The notes under the pieces: generated by a model
Database searches by the model: none
The model's input: only the letters and a program-made list of their open reading frames with translations
Told to the model about the DNA's origin: nothing
Part shown: piece by piece, positions 35,349-44,900 of the stretch
How positions within the stretch are numbered: the stretch's first letter is position 1
How the letters are laid out: each line of letters opens with the position of its first letter
Position numbers and translations under genes: made by a program
Source: Planctomycetota bacterium
Lineage (GTDB): Bacteria > Planctomycetota > B15-G4
Length of the DNA: 64,000 bases
NCBI GenBank assembly: GCA_029259745.1
Contig: JAJDEO010000004.1
Span: forward strand, 1 to 64,000
Direction of reading: 5' to 3'

Positions 35349-35427
35349 CAGCCCGTTGAAAAACTCATCCGGCGCGCCGCACGCACGCGAGCGCACGGCG
35401 CACTCGAAGCAGTTCTTCAACAGCCTG
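35349..35427. repeat. Inverted-repeat element, family A (short 79-bp copy)
   Basis: Starts CAGCCCGTTGAAAAACTCAT and ends GCAGTTCTTCAACAGCCTG, so the two ends are inverted repeats and the whole can fold as a hairpin. In reverse orientation it matches both ends of the 163-bp units at 51572-51897 but lacks their centre. Its place right after the htrA stop means it may act as a transcriptional end. The remaining 35428-35645 contains no recognised feature. Confidence 0.65.
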
Positions 35428-35645
35428 GTAGGCTGCGTTCGTCAACACAAAACACGTTGCCGGACTTCCTTGCCGCCGTCGTATGAAGCGCCTCTCCCGT
35501 GCCTGCGCGTGACTTGCCACGAGAGCAGCCCTACACGGAGGAAACGGGCGGGGTGGGAGGCTGTCCGCACTCGCGGTCGTGGGACAGCGTTATCATGCGA
35601 TGCACCCGGTGCTGCGACGGAGCTGGCGACCGGTGTCACTAGGAG

Positions 35646-35820
35646 CCCGGGTTATTCACGGAAGATCGTCGTGAGAGCGCAGCTGGGCCTTGCTGGCAAG
35701 GCGAGGCGAGGTTTCTGACCGGAGGCGGCCTGCTTTGGCCGTTGGATCAGAAGCGTCGATTCAACACAGCCAGGAAGGACCCGGATGCGACCGCAGTAGA
35801 TCGTCCGTGAATCATCTGGG
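35646..35820 (-). repeat. Inverted-repeat element, family B (copy 2)
   Basis: About 175 bp bounded by GGGTTATTCACGGAAGATCG and GATCGTCCGTGAATCATC, inverted copies of each other. The reverse complement aligns along its whole length with 31194-31366. It ends 25 nt before the GTG of the next gene, so it lies in that gene's upstream control region. Confidence 0.65.
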
Positions 35821-35844
35821 CTAGGGGTTGGATCGGAGGCGCGT

Positions 35845-37764
35845 GTGTCTCGCTCGACGACGTCGATTCGCCGTATCGTGGCCTTGGGCCTCGTGACGAC
35901 TGTGATCTTGATCGCGGCGTGGTTGATCGTCGACGACACCGATCGCGATGTCGGCGCGGCACCGGCAGTCGTCATCGACACGTCCGGTGAGCGCCCCGTG
36001 TTCACGCAGCCGATGATGCCGCATGCGATGCCGGAACTGCTGCCCGAGCCGCCCTCGAACGCCGTCGACGTCATCGCGTTCGACACGTCGACGACGAGCG
36101 CTGATCCCGATGCGGGCAGCGCGGCTGACGGCGAGGTTGCCCTGCGCGTCGTCGACGAACAGGGCCGGCCCGTCGTCGACACGGCGATCTGTGCTGTCAC
36201 CTTCGGCACCGGCGACGTCCTCCAACAGCTCGGCTTCACCGATGACGCCGGCCTCGCGACCGTCCCCCTTCCGCGCGCTGGCCTCGCACTCGAAGCGCGC
36301 CAGCCGAACCTCGGGACCTCGGGCTTCATCGCTCCTGCCGACCTGCGTCGCCAGCGCAACACCGTCGTGACGTTGACACTGCGCCCGGACGTCTCGATCA
36401 ACGGACGCGTCGTGCACGCCGACGGAGCGCCCGCGGCCGGCGCGTCCGTTCAGTGCCGCCCGCAGCACGAGCAGTCGCGCCCGCGCGGGCGCGTCCCGGC
36501 GCTGACAACGACCGACGCCAACGGCACCTTCGCACTCCTCGTCTCGCCGTGGATCGCGCTCGAGATCTCCGCCGAGCTCGACGGCATCGCAACTGTTCCC
36601 ATGCGTGTCCGCAGCTCGCGCGAACTCGTGCTCGAGCTGCCCGGACGTTGGTCTGTCGGCGGTCTCGTGGTGGATGGTGACGACGAGCCCGTCGCCGGGG
36701 CGCGCGTGACCGTGTGGCGCTCGGTGCCCGGTGTCGACATCGAGCGCGATGGAACCGAACGCCTCACGCCGCACCGCATCGACGTGCTGACGAACCGCGA
36801 TGGATCGTTCGCCGTCAACGTGCCGACGTTGTCTGAGTACACCGTCATGGCGCGCGTCGACGACGATCCGCCGAGCCCCGACGTCCGCACGATCGTCGAC
36901 GACTGGACGCCCCACGCGACCGTGCGACTGCGCATCCCCGACGCCAGCGAGATCGCCGGACGCGTGGTCGACGAGTACGGCAGCCCCGTCCCCGACGCGC
37001 TCGTCTTCGCTCGGCCGGCGCATCTCTTCCAGCCAGAACTCGATCCCTACGGCCCCACGGCGTTCACGCGCTTCGGCCAGGCGCAGGACAACTCCGACCG
37101 CGACGGCCGGTTCGTCCTCGGGCCGCTGAACGGCGCGGCGACCTACATCGTCTTCTGCCGCCCCGACCCACGGCGCCCCGACCGCAAGGTCGTCGTGCGC
37201 GACGTCCTCGGCAGCACGTCCGACCTCGTGCTCGTCGCCAGCGACGACAACCTTCGCCGCGCGAGCTGGACAGGCGAGATCTACGACGAGACCTCAGGCC
37301 TCGTGATCGCCGCCCCCGTCATCACGCTCATCATCCGCCTCGACGACATCGTGCTGCCCGCGGGCCTCTCGCCGCAGGTCGCCGACGGTTCGTTCGTCAT
37401 CGACAGCCTCGCGCCGGGCTACGACTACCGACTCCGCGTTGATGCCCCCGGACGCAGCGCTTTTCAGAGCGACTGGTGGACGGCCACGATCCCCGGACGT
37501 CGGGACATCATCCGTCTCGCCCCCGCCGGGCAGCTCGAAGTCGACGCCGGCGAGCCGGGCGTCGACGTCATCGTCCGGCGCGTCGACGATGCCTTCGGTG
37601 TCGACGGCACGGTCGCGGATGCGACGGGACTCGCAGGACGCGTCACGTTCTCGCAGCTTGTCGCCGGCACCTACGAAGTGACGACCGTGCGCGAAGAGAC
37701 GCTGAAGACTTCCCGCATCACGGTCGTTGCCGGACGCTTGGCCCGACTCGCCGTCGAGCGCTGA
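35845..37764 (+). CDS. Membrane-anchored carboxypeptidase-regulatory-like protein (639 aa)
   Basis: GTG start at 35845, supported by GGAGG seven to eleven nt upstream. The N-terminus has one membrane anchor (IVALGLVTTVILIAAWLIV) after a short basic tail. About five transthyretin-like beta units follow: VALRVVDEQGRPVVDTAI, INGRVVHADGAPAAGASV, VGGLVVDGDDEPVAGARV, IAGRVVDEYGSPVPDALV and a last unit around WTGEIYDETSGLVIAAP. It is the third such protein in the window, similar in plan to those at 9.4-12.2 and 12.3-15.8 kb but shorter. No enzyme motif. It ends 16 nt before the convergent kinase gene. Confidence 0.85.
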   Translation: MSRSTTSIRRIVALGLVTTVILIAAWLIVDDTDRDVGAAPAVVIDTSGERPVFTQPMMPHAMPELLPEPPSNAVDVIAFDTSTTSADPDAGSAADGEVALRVVDEQGRPVVDTAICAVTFGTGDVLQQLGFTDDAGLATVPLPRAGLALEARQPNLGTSGFIAPADLRRQRNTVVTLTLRPDVSINGRVVHADGAPAAGASVQCRPQHEQSRPRGRVPALTTTDANGTFALLVSPWIALEISAELDGIATVPMRVRSSRELVLELPGRWSVGGLVVDGDDEPVAGARVTVWRSVPGVDIERDGTERLTPHRIDVLTNRDGSFAVNVPTLSEYTVMARVDDDPPSPDVRTIVDDWTPHATVRLRIPDASEIAGRVVDEYGSPVPDALVFARPAHLFQPELDPYGPTAFTRFGQAQDNSDRDGRFVLGPLNGAATYIVFCRPDPRRPDRKVVVRDVLGSTSDLVLVASDDNLRRASWTGEIYDETSGLVIAAPVITLIIRLDDIVLPAGLSPQVADGSFVIDSLAPGYDYRLRVDAPGRSAFQSDWWTATIPGRRDIIRLAPAGQLEVDAGEPGVDVIVRRVDDAFGVDGTVADATGLAGRVTFSQLVAGTYEVTTVREETLKTSRITVVAGRLARLAVER

Positions 37765-37780
37765 GAACACCGACCACGCG

Positions 37781-40498
37781 TCAGTCGACCAGCGGAATGA
37801 CGACGTCGATCGCTTCGCCCGTCCAGTACTCCTGGATGTTGTAGGGCGCTGCGAGCGCAACCGAGCGCGACGGCCGAGCCACGAGGCGCACCGCGGCGAC
37901 GCGCTTCTGGAAGACATCGTCCGCGAAGCGCCCACGCCAGTCGCCGGACGCGACTTCGAAGTCGATCGACGTCGCGAGCGCGCCGACCAACTCGGCCCCG
38001 CCGTCGAACGATTCAGCGACACCTCCGACCGAAGCGACCACGGGCAGCGTGCCGGGCATGACGACGAGTTCGCCTCCGCCGAAGGGCCTCTCGATCAGCT
38101 CACCGAAGTCGTCCTCATCGGCCTCGATCCACTCTTGCGTCGGCCAGATGTCGTGTTCGAGCGCCAGCGGGACGGACGCATCGAGGGCATGGCCGAGGTG
38201 GAGCTGCGCCTCGAAGGTCCAGCGCTGCACGTCACCGGCACTCGACGTCTCCTCGGCGAGAAGCGTGCGTCGGATGACGCGCACACCTGACGGCTCGAAG
38301 TCGAGCTCGGCCGACACGGGCGCGGGGAAATCGGACGCATACGTGTCCGAAATGACCGTCGTGAACGGCTCGGCGTCGTAGCTCCACCGCATGCCGCCAA
38401 CGCGCCGGCCGAGCGTCGACCAGCCCTGGTACGTCATCGGGACCGCCACGTGCGACGGCACGCGACAGAGGTGGACCTCGAGGCGCGCATCCCACGTCGC
38501 GTAGGCGTCGTCGGGATGAGCTGCAGCGAGAGCGGACATGTCGAGCGAGACGAGCTCGCGATGGACACCTTCGCCGTCACCCATCTCGATCGCGCCGACC
38601 ACGAGCCCGCGCTCCTCGACGATTGCCGAAGAACGCGACGCGGGTGTCACACGCGCCAGGTACACGAGGAACGTGTTGTCGCGAACACCTGCAGGTTCCT
38701 CGATCCGCACGTCCCAGCTCACGCGACCCGACTGTGAGCGAGCAACCCGACGGCGCGGCGAAAAGCTCGCCGACACCCACGTATCGATGGGTTGGATGTG
38801 GGCGAAGTTCTGATCGGTCATCGAGTTGATGATGACGCCGTCGACGGACGGCTGGGTCCAGGCGGGCAGTCCGCTCGGCGTCGTGAGGCGGGCCGTGTGG
38901 ATCAGGTCGAACTTGAGTTCGTGGTGGCGCTCGGCGCCCAGGCCGAGACCGATCGCCGTCGCGAAGAGGCTCGTGACCACAGCCGGGATCTTGCGCGGCA
39001 CCCGCTTGGGGAGCACCCACCAGAGCATGCGCGTCGCGAGCCCCATGCCAGCGACGAGCAGGATGAGCACGCCGAACTCGAGGGCTCCGAGCAGCGCGCC
39101 GTCGGGCATGTTCTCGGTGGCGATGGCCGTCAGCACGATTCCCGTCACACCCATGAGCGGGAGGACGTAGCGGCGCTGCATCCACGGACGCAAGCGCCCC
39201 ACGGCCGGCGCGGCGGCTGCACGGTCGAGGCTGTGAGCGCGGCGACGCGCCAGGAACGCGATGATCGCACCGACCACGACGAAGGCGAGGCTCGCCGCCA
39301 TGGCCTCGTCGACATCGAGCATCGCGAGCTCCCCGCGCGGGCCGACCGTGTCGAGCGCGTCCATCGCCACCGACGTCAGCCAGCCTGCGGCGATGCCCGC
39401 GAGCACCATCCCCCCGCCGACGAGCCAGAACGACTTCGCGACCCAGGCGCTCCAGCCGCGCGCCTCGGGCAACAGGTCGGACGCGGCCGGCTTGGCGGTC
39501 GCGCTCGCGGCTGTGGGCGCGGGCCGAGCTTTTCCACGCGGCTCGGCGTGCGGCGCCGCGCTCGACGATTGGACGTCGGTCGACATGTCAGCCGTGCGTT
39601 GGTAGCGACGCTCGCGGTCACGCTCGAGTGCCTTGAGCACGATGTGGTCGACCTGCGGCGAGACGTCGGACTTGTCGCTCGGCGGACCGAAACGACCGAC
39701 GGGCAGCTCGCTCGTCAGCAGCTCATAGAAAACGACGCCGAGCGCGTAGATGTCGGCGCGATGATCGACGCCGCTCGGGTTCTCCCACTGCTCCGGCGCC
39801 ATGTAGTGCGGTGTGCCCATGCGCTGCCCCGTGTAGGTCAGCGTCAGGTCACGCGCGTCGCCGCCGACGAGTCGGGCGAGGCCGAAGTCGACGATCTTCA
39901 CGCGCCCGGCGCGGTCGACGAGGATGTTCTCGGGCTTGATGTCGCGGTGGACGACGCCCTGTCCGTGCGCGTACTCGAGTGCGTCACAGACCTGGCGCAC
40001 GATTGACAGGGCGAGCGACGGCTCGACGGGCCCATCGGCCAGCAGCCCGCGCAGCGTCGCGCCGTCGACGTACTCCATGACGAACCACCACCACTCGCCC
40101 GATTGGCCGAAGTCGTAGAGATGCACGATGCCGGCGTGACTCAGCGCGGCGAGCGCGCAGGCCTCACGGCGGAAGCGTTCGGCGAAGTCGGGGTCCTCGC
40201 CGACGTCGGACGGCAGGATCTTCAGCGCGACGGTGCGACCGAGTTCCTTCTGGCGTGCGCGGTAGACGGCGCCCATGCCGCCGCGGCCCTGGATCTCGAG
40301 CAGCTCGAGCTGCGGAAAGTGCTTGGCGAGGTCCTCGATGGCGGGCGGCGGGGCGTGTCCGCGCGTGGCTCCCGTCGCCGGCGGGCGGCCAGCCTCGCTG
40401 TCGACGCCGCGGGCCAGCAGACACGTGGGGCAGAGACCGTTGGGCGTCGCATCGGGGCGGAAGGCCGTGCCGCAGGTGGCGCAGGTTTGGAGGCTCAT
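37781..40498 (-). CDS. Transmembrane Ser/Thr protein kinase with N-terminal zinc ribbon
   Basis: A 905-residue Hanks-type kinase. A zinc ribbon (C6xxC9...C23xxC26; GLCPTCLL) precedes the kinase domain (residues ~62-320): glycine loop GRGGMGAVY, K93 in ALKIL, HRD at 184-186 (HRDIKPEN), DFG at 204-206 and APEQW. All catalytic residues are present. After a Pro/Ala linker come about five membrane segments (~355-520; for example FWLVGGGMVLAGIAAGWL and GVLILLVAGMGLATRMLWW), then a ~350-residue extracytoplasmic beta-rich domain with no recognised family. The zinc-ribbon kinase next to an ECF sigma gene is a recurrent planctomycete arrangement. The sigma gene ends 112 nt upstream on the same strand, so they probably form one unit in which the kinase modulates the sigma factor. 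Confidence 0.92.
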   Translation of the reverse strand: MSLQTCATCGTAFRPDATPNGLCPTCLLARGVDSEAGRPPATGATRGHAPPPAIEDLAKHFPQLELLEIQGRGGMGAVYRARQKELGRTVALKILPSDVGEDPDFAERFRREACALAALSHAGIVHLYDFGQSGEWWWFVMEYVDGATLRGLLADGPVEPSLALSIVRQVCDALEYAHGQGVVHRDIKPENILVDRAGRVKIVDFGLARLVGGDARDLTLTYTGQRMGTPHYMAPEQWENPSGVDHRADIYALGVVFYELLTSELPVGRFGPPSDKSDVSPQVDHIVLKALERDRERRYQRTADMSTDVQSSSAAPHAEPRGKARPAPTAASATAKPAASDLLPEARGWSAWVAKSFWLVGGGMVLAGIAAGWLTSVAMDALDTVGPRGELAMLDVDEAMAASLAFVVVGAIIAFLARRRAHSLDRAAAAPAVGRLRPWMQRRYVLPLMGVTGIVLTAIATENMPDGALLGALEFGVLILLVAGMGLATRMLWWVLPKRVPRKIPAVVTSLFATAIGLGLGAERHHELKFDLIHTARLTTPSGLPAWTQPSVDGVIINSMTDQNFAHIQPIDTWVSASFSPRRRVARSQSGRVSWDVRIEEPAGVRDNTFLVYLARVTPASRSSAIVEERGLVVGAIEMGDGEGVHRELVSLDMSALAAAHPDDAYATWDARLEVHLCRVPSHVAVPMTYQGWSTLGRRVGGMRWSYDAEPFTTVISDTYASDFPAPVSAELDFEPSGVRVIRRTLLAEETSSAGDVQRWTFEAQLHLGHALDASVPLALEHDIWPTQEWIEADEDDFGELIERPFGGGELVVMPGTLPVVASVGGVAESFDGGAELVGALATSIDFEVASGDWRGRFADDVFQKRVAAVRLVARPSRSVALAAPYNIQEYWTGEAIDVVIPLVD

Positions 40499-40610
40499 CG
40501 GGCTCGGCTCGCGATTCGAGGGCGCAGGTGTGACCTCGCGATCGAGGCCGTCATCTCCCTCTGACCCGAACGGCCGGCGGTGTTACCGAGAAGGCCGAAG
40601 ATCCCGCTCG

Positions 40611-41339
40611 TCACGACGCCAGGGCCTCACGCAGGGCCGCAAGCTCGGCATCGACGGCCTGTGCGTCGTCGACCGTGTCGGCGATCTCGTCGCGCAGAGC
40701 CCGTCCGTAGGCCTTGCGCAGGCGATGGACGGCGACCCGCACGGCACCTTCCCCGAGACCCGTCGCTTGGGCGAGTTCGGCCGTCGACGGTGCCGCCCCG
40801 CCGAGAACGCTGCGCAGCTGCTCGAAGAGTTCCCCGCGGCGCTTCTCGACCTGGCGGGCCTCGAGCCGCTCCATCGCCCGACTCAGAACCGCGTGGGCCC
40901 AAGCCCGGTCGAACGATCGCTCCGGTGTCTCGCCGTGGGATGGCTCCAGGCCGTAGCGCTCCTCGGCCTCCGCCGAATCGAGCGAGACGACGCGCTGCCC
41001 GCCGCCGCGCTTCAAAGCCTGAGCGTCGCGCCGATCGTTGGCCATGAAGTGCTGGAAGGCGCCGAGCAGGAACGCGCGGAAGCGCCCGCGCTCGCGATCG
41101 GCGGCACCGAGGTCGCGCTTCTCGACGAGCCGCGCGAAGAATCCCTGCACGAGGTCTTCGGCGTCGGCGGCGCTGCGCCCGCGGCGCCGGGCGAACGCGT
41201 ACAGCGGATACCAGTAGATGTCGCACAGCGCGACGAGCGCGGGCCGAGCGGCTTCCTCGTCGCCAGCGCTCGCCGCCACGACCACGCTCCAGCGCGTCAG
41301 GGCGAAAGCATCGGAGCGGGACTGCGTCGAATCGGCCAT
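40611..41339 (-). CDS. ECF-type RNA polymerase sigma factor
   Basis: A 242-residue sigma-70 family protein of the planctomycete/acidobacterial ECF type. Region 2 is seen in ALCDIYWYPLYAFARRRGRSAADAEDLVQGFFARLVEKRDL, with the DAEDLVQ..F core for -10 recognition. Region 4 is in LFEQLRSVLGG...TAELAQATGLGEGAVRVAVHRLRKAYGRALRDEI (residues ~165-215), the HTH for the -35. No anti-sigma gene is adjacent; the downstream zinc-ribbon Ser/Thr kinase is the likely partner. The C-terminal ~25 residues are acidic and Ala-rich. Divergent from a small unknown gene. Confidence 0.93.
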   Translation of the reverse strand: MADSTQSRSDAFALTRWSVVVAASAGDEEAARPALVALCDIYWYPLYAFARRRGRSAADAEDLVQGFFARLVEKRDLGAADRERGRFRAFLLGAFQHFMANDRRDAQALKRGGGQRVVSLDSAEAEERYGLEPSHGETPERSFDRAWAHAVLSRAMERLEARQVEKRRGELFEQLRSVLGGAAPSTAELAQATGLGEGAVRVAVHRLRKAYGRALRDEIADTVDDAQAVDAELAALREALAS

Positions 41340-41429
41340 GTCCGGAGTGTACGGCCAGCAGGGTTCGGCGAGGCAAGTGTCGGGAGGCTATCCTGCCTGC
41401 GTCACAGGAACGCCCCGCGGAGTTGCGCC

Positions 41430-41705
41430 ATGTCAGAAGGTCACGTTTTTCATCCAGGTCACGACGAGTGGCACGGTCAGACCGTGGTCGTCCACGCGGG
41501 CGCTCGCACGGTGATCGGCCGCTGGGATTCCATCCTCGACGATCAGGTGCGCATGATGGACGTCGCCGTCCACGAAGAGGGAAACGACGAGGACCGACCG
41601 ACGTGGGTCGCGCGCATCAAGAAGTTCGGCGTGCCCGTCGAGCATCGCTCGTTCGCGCTCCCACACGCCGACGTCAAGGAGATCGTGCGCCTGCGCGACG
41701 CGTGA
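41430..41705 (+). CDS. Small conserved-looking hypothetical protein (91 aa)
   Basis: A 91-residue soluble protein with a compact beta-rich composition: GHVFHPGHDEWHGQTVVVHAGARTVIGRWD, then VRMMDVAVHEEG and a basic/hydrophobic C-terminal part (WVARIKKFGVPVEHRSFALPHADVKEIVRLRDA). Histidine and tryptophan are frequent. No family is recognised. It is divergent from the sigma factor gene (90 nt between starts). The frame continues open far upstream across the sigma gene, but only this part looks like a protein. An AGGAACG sequence upstream is a weak ribosome binding site. Confidence 0.6.
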   Translation: MSEGHVFHPGHDEWHGQTVVVHAGARTVIGRWDSILDDQVRMMDVAVHEEGNDEDRPTWVARIKKFGVPVEHRSFALPHADVKEIVRLRDA

Positions 41706-41884
41706 CCCGAGGCATGTGACGTGCGCAGCGATCGTCCCGTGATTCCGGTCAGGATGAGGAGCTGGACAATCGTGGCGGGTGACGTCGCGCGCTCCGCCCG
41801 CTGGTCACACGGCGAAACGCGCGCGCCGGACCGACGGGCACGAGACCTTCGGAGACTCGGCAGCTTTCGACTGGTCGGCAAAGT

Positions 41885-41948
41885 CACGCGAACACAGCCC
41901 GGCGGGTGCAGACGCGGTCGCAGCAGATCGTCCGCAAATCATCCGGGC
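41885..41948 (-). repeat. Partial family B element at the end of the large MscS gene
   Basis: ACACAGCCCGGCGGG, then GGTCGCAGCAGATCGTCCGC and AATCATCCGGGC, align with the outer third of family B copy 2 (ACACAGCCAGGA..., GCGACCGCAGTAGATCGTCC...). The end of the element supplies the stop codon (41939-41941) and last codons of the adjoining channel gene. The opposite end was not found. The rest of 41706-41884 shows no feature. Confidence 0.45.
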
Positions 41949-44900
41949 TCGGACGGCGAGGTGTTGACCTCGAACGCGCCACGCTCGGGATCGCCGCGAC
42001 CGTACGTGCGGATGTGGACGTCGCGCTGCGGGAAGGGAATCGTCACGTCCTTGCGGTCGAACGCCGCGATGATCTCCGTGTTCAGACCGTGAACCAGACG
42101 CGGCCAGACGTCGCGGTTACCGATGAACACGCGCAGTTGGAAGTCGAGTGAGGAAGCACCGAACGTGCGGAAGACGACGCTCGGCGGCGGATCGGCGAGC
42201 ACGAGCGAGTCGGCCCGCGCGACCTCCATGAGCGTCTCGGTGACGAGCTTGGGATCGGTGCCGTAAGCCACGCCCACGGGGAACGTCACGCGCGTAATCG
42301 GATCCGTGAGCGTCCAGTTGATGACCTGCCCCGTGATGAACTCGCGGTTGGGAACGAGCAGCTCGCGCCGCTCCCAGTCGCGGATCGTCGTCGCACGCAT
42401 GCGGATCTTCGTGATGACGCCTTCGGTCGTTCCCACGGTGACGATGTCACCGATCCGGATCGGGCGCTCGACGAGCAGGATGATGCCCGACACGAAGTTC
42501 GCGAAGATCTCCTGCAAGCCGAAACCGAGCCCGACGGACACGGCCGCGACAAGCCACTGAGCACGCCCCCACGTCAGGCCGAGCAACGGTGCGACGATGA
42601 GCACACCGCCGATCACGAGGCCGTACCTGATCAGCGCCGTGATCGCATAGCCGGCGCCCGGTTCGAGTGGCAGCCGGCGAAGCACGAGCATCTCGAGCAG
42701 ACCGGGGAGGTTCTTGAGCGCGAGCAGGATCAACGCGATCAGCACGAGCGCGAAGAGTCCGTCGCCAAGCGTGACGTTCCTCACTTCGGTGATCGTCGTC
42801 GGTTGTCCTTCGGAATCGATGCCGACCGTCTCGACCGGAACACTCCAGAGATCGACGCGATTCGTCGCCTGGAACGCGGGGAAGATACTCGACCAGATCG
42901 CGTAGAGCCCAACAGCGAGTACGACGACCGTCACGAGCAGCAGCAGGCGCCGCGTCTGCAGGTCGACCTGCGCGACGTCCACTTCCTCGATCGTCACATC
43001 GTCGAGCGCGCCGTCTGCGGCGATCACCTCGCCGTCCTTCTTGGTACCGGCCGCGGCGATCATCGCGTCGCGCTTGCGCCGCGCCTGTTCCAGTCGCATG
43101 CGACGCTGTTCGATCGTCACCCAACGAAGCATGACGCTGTCGACGATGAAGACCGTGGCCACGAGTGACCACGTCGCGAAGAGCCGCAGCGCGAACTCCG
43201 AGGCCGCGTAGGCGAAGCCGGAATAGGCCCCGATGGCCACCGCGATCGGAGCGAGCACGGCGAGCGGGAACCAGAGCCCGTGGAACGACACGATCGGCGT
43301 CCGCTGCAGCCGCCCGAGTTCCGACTTCATGAGGACGCCCGAGCCACGGAACAGCGAGAACGTCATCGTCGACAGAACCAGCATCGACGCGATCAGCATC
43401 ACACGTCCGAGCACGCCTGAGCTGTCGAAGCTCGTGATGGACGACAGCGCGTAGAGCGGCAGGGCGATGACGGCCACGATCCACGCGTGACGACGCACCG
43501 AACGGCGCCCGGGTTGTGGCCACCGAAGGTGAACATCACCGAGCCCGCTCCGCAGCGAGACGCGCCGCATCAGCACCAACCCGTAGGCCAGCGTCGCGAC
43601 GAGCATGCTGGCCTCGCCGAGCGAGATCGAGAGTTCGTTTCCGGGCAACCCACGCAGGAGCAACCAACCGACGAGGTAGAGGATCATCGGCCCGATGAGG
43701 GCGTTGATGGCCGCAATGGCGAGCGCCGCTGCCGTCGGGCGGAACGAGGGGGACCTCCGGCTCGCCGCCTCTTCGGCCACTGTCATGACGTGCCGGCGCA
43801 TCCGCGCACGAGCCATGAACCCGACGATCGCGACGAGCACGACGAGCCATGCGCGCCACCCGGCGTCCTTGACGGCGATCGCGGCGCCTTCGAGGATGCC
43901 CGTCCACGTCGACGGCGAAACGACGGTCTGGATCGCGCGCGCGAGGTCGCCGAGCGACCCGAGCCCGAGCGGCTCGGCATCGGCAACCCAGAGCACGTGG
44001 CCGTCGATGTAGTCGCGGTAGTTGACGACTTCCTTGACGAGCTGCCGCTGCTCGACGTCGAGATCGACGAGGCGCTGAGAGATGTTCTCGAGTTCCGCGC
44101 GCAGGCTGTCGAGATGGCGTTCACGATCCGCCATGAGGCTCGCGACGCTTGCTCGCACCTCCTCGACGAGAACGGGATCGTCCTCTACGACCTCGAGCAT
44201 CAACTCCTCGGCGCGCTCGCCGGGATTGCGCCGCAGCGCGCGAAGCTCGTCCTGGATGTCGAGGATCTCGACCTGGATCTGAGCGCTCTCGGAACGCCGC
44301 GCGTTGATCTGCTGCTCGAGGGCCGCCTCGACGGGAAGCGATGCGCGATGCTGGCGCAGGAGCTGGGCAATGGGCTCTGTGAAGCCGACGAGGCCGACCT
44401 TGTCCGTGATGCGTTGACGCCGCGTCGCGAGACTCTCGAGTTCGTCGCGCACCTGCTTCGTCGCCGCCTGCGTGACGGTCGACTTCCCCGTCAGTTCGAG
44501 CGTACGCGACGTGAACGCCTCGTTCTCCGCTGCGAGGCGCTGGACGAGTTCGTGGTCGCCGGCCGCGGCGCGCAGCGCGCGCTCGGCCTCCTGAGCAGCC
44601 GACCTCGCCGCCGACGCGCGTCGTTCGATCAAACGCGCGTCGAGCGCCGACACGAGGTCGCGTGCGACGGACACTTCGCGCTCCGCGACGTCCAGCCGCG
44701 CGGCCAGCAACTCGCCACGCGCCTCGTACGACGCCGTCTCGGCCTCGAGCATCGCCACTTCAGCCTGGGCCCGAGTCATCTCGACGTTGTCGTAGGCCGC
44801 ACGCGCGGCGCGCACGAGTGCCGACGTGTCGACGCTCGCGCCGTCCGGTGGCGTGACGCTGCGCGTGGCCGACGAGCGCGCCGTGGCGAGCAGCGCCGGG

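Noticed and set aside
40275..41705. 476-codon plus-strand frame ending in the 91-residue protein
   Set aside because: The upstream part is antisense to the kinase start and sigma factor gene; only the part from ATG 41430 is kept.
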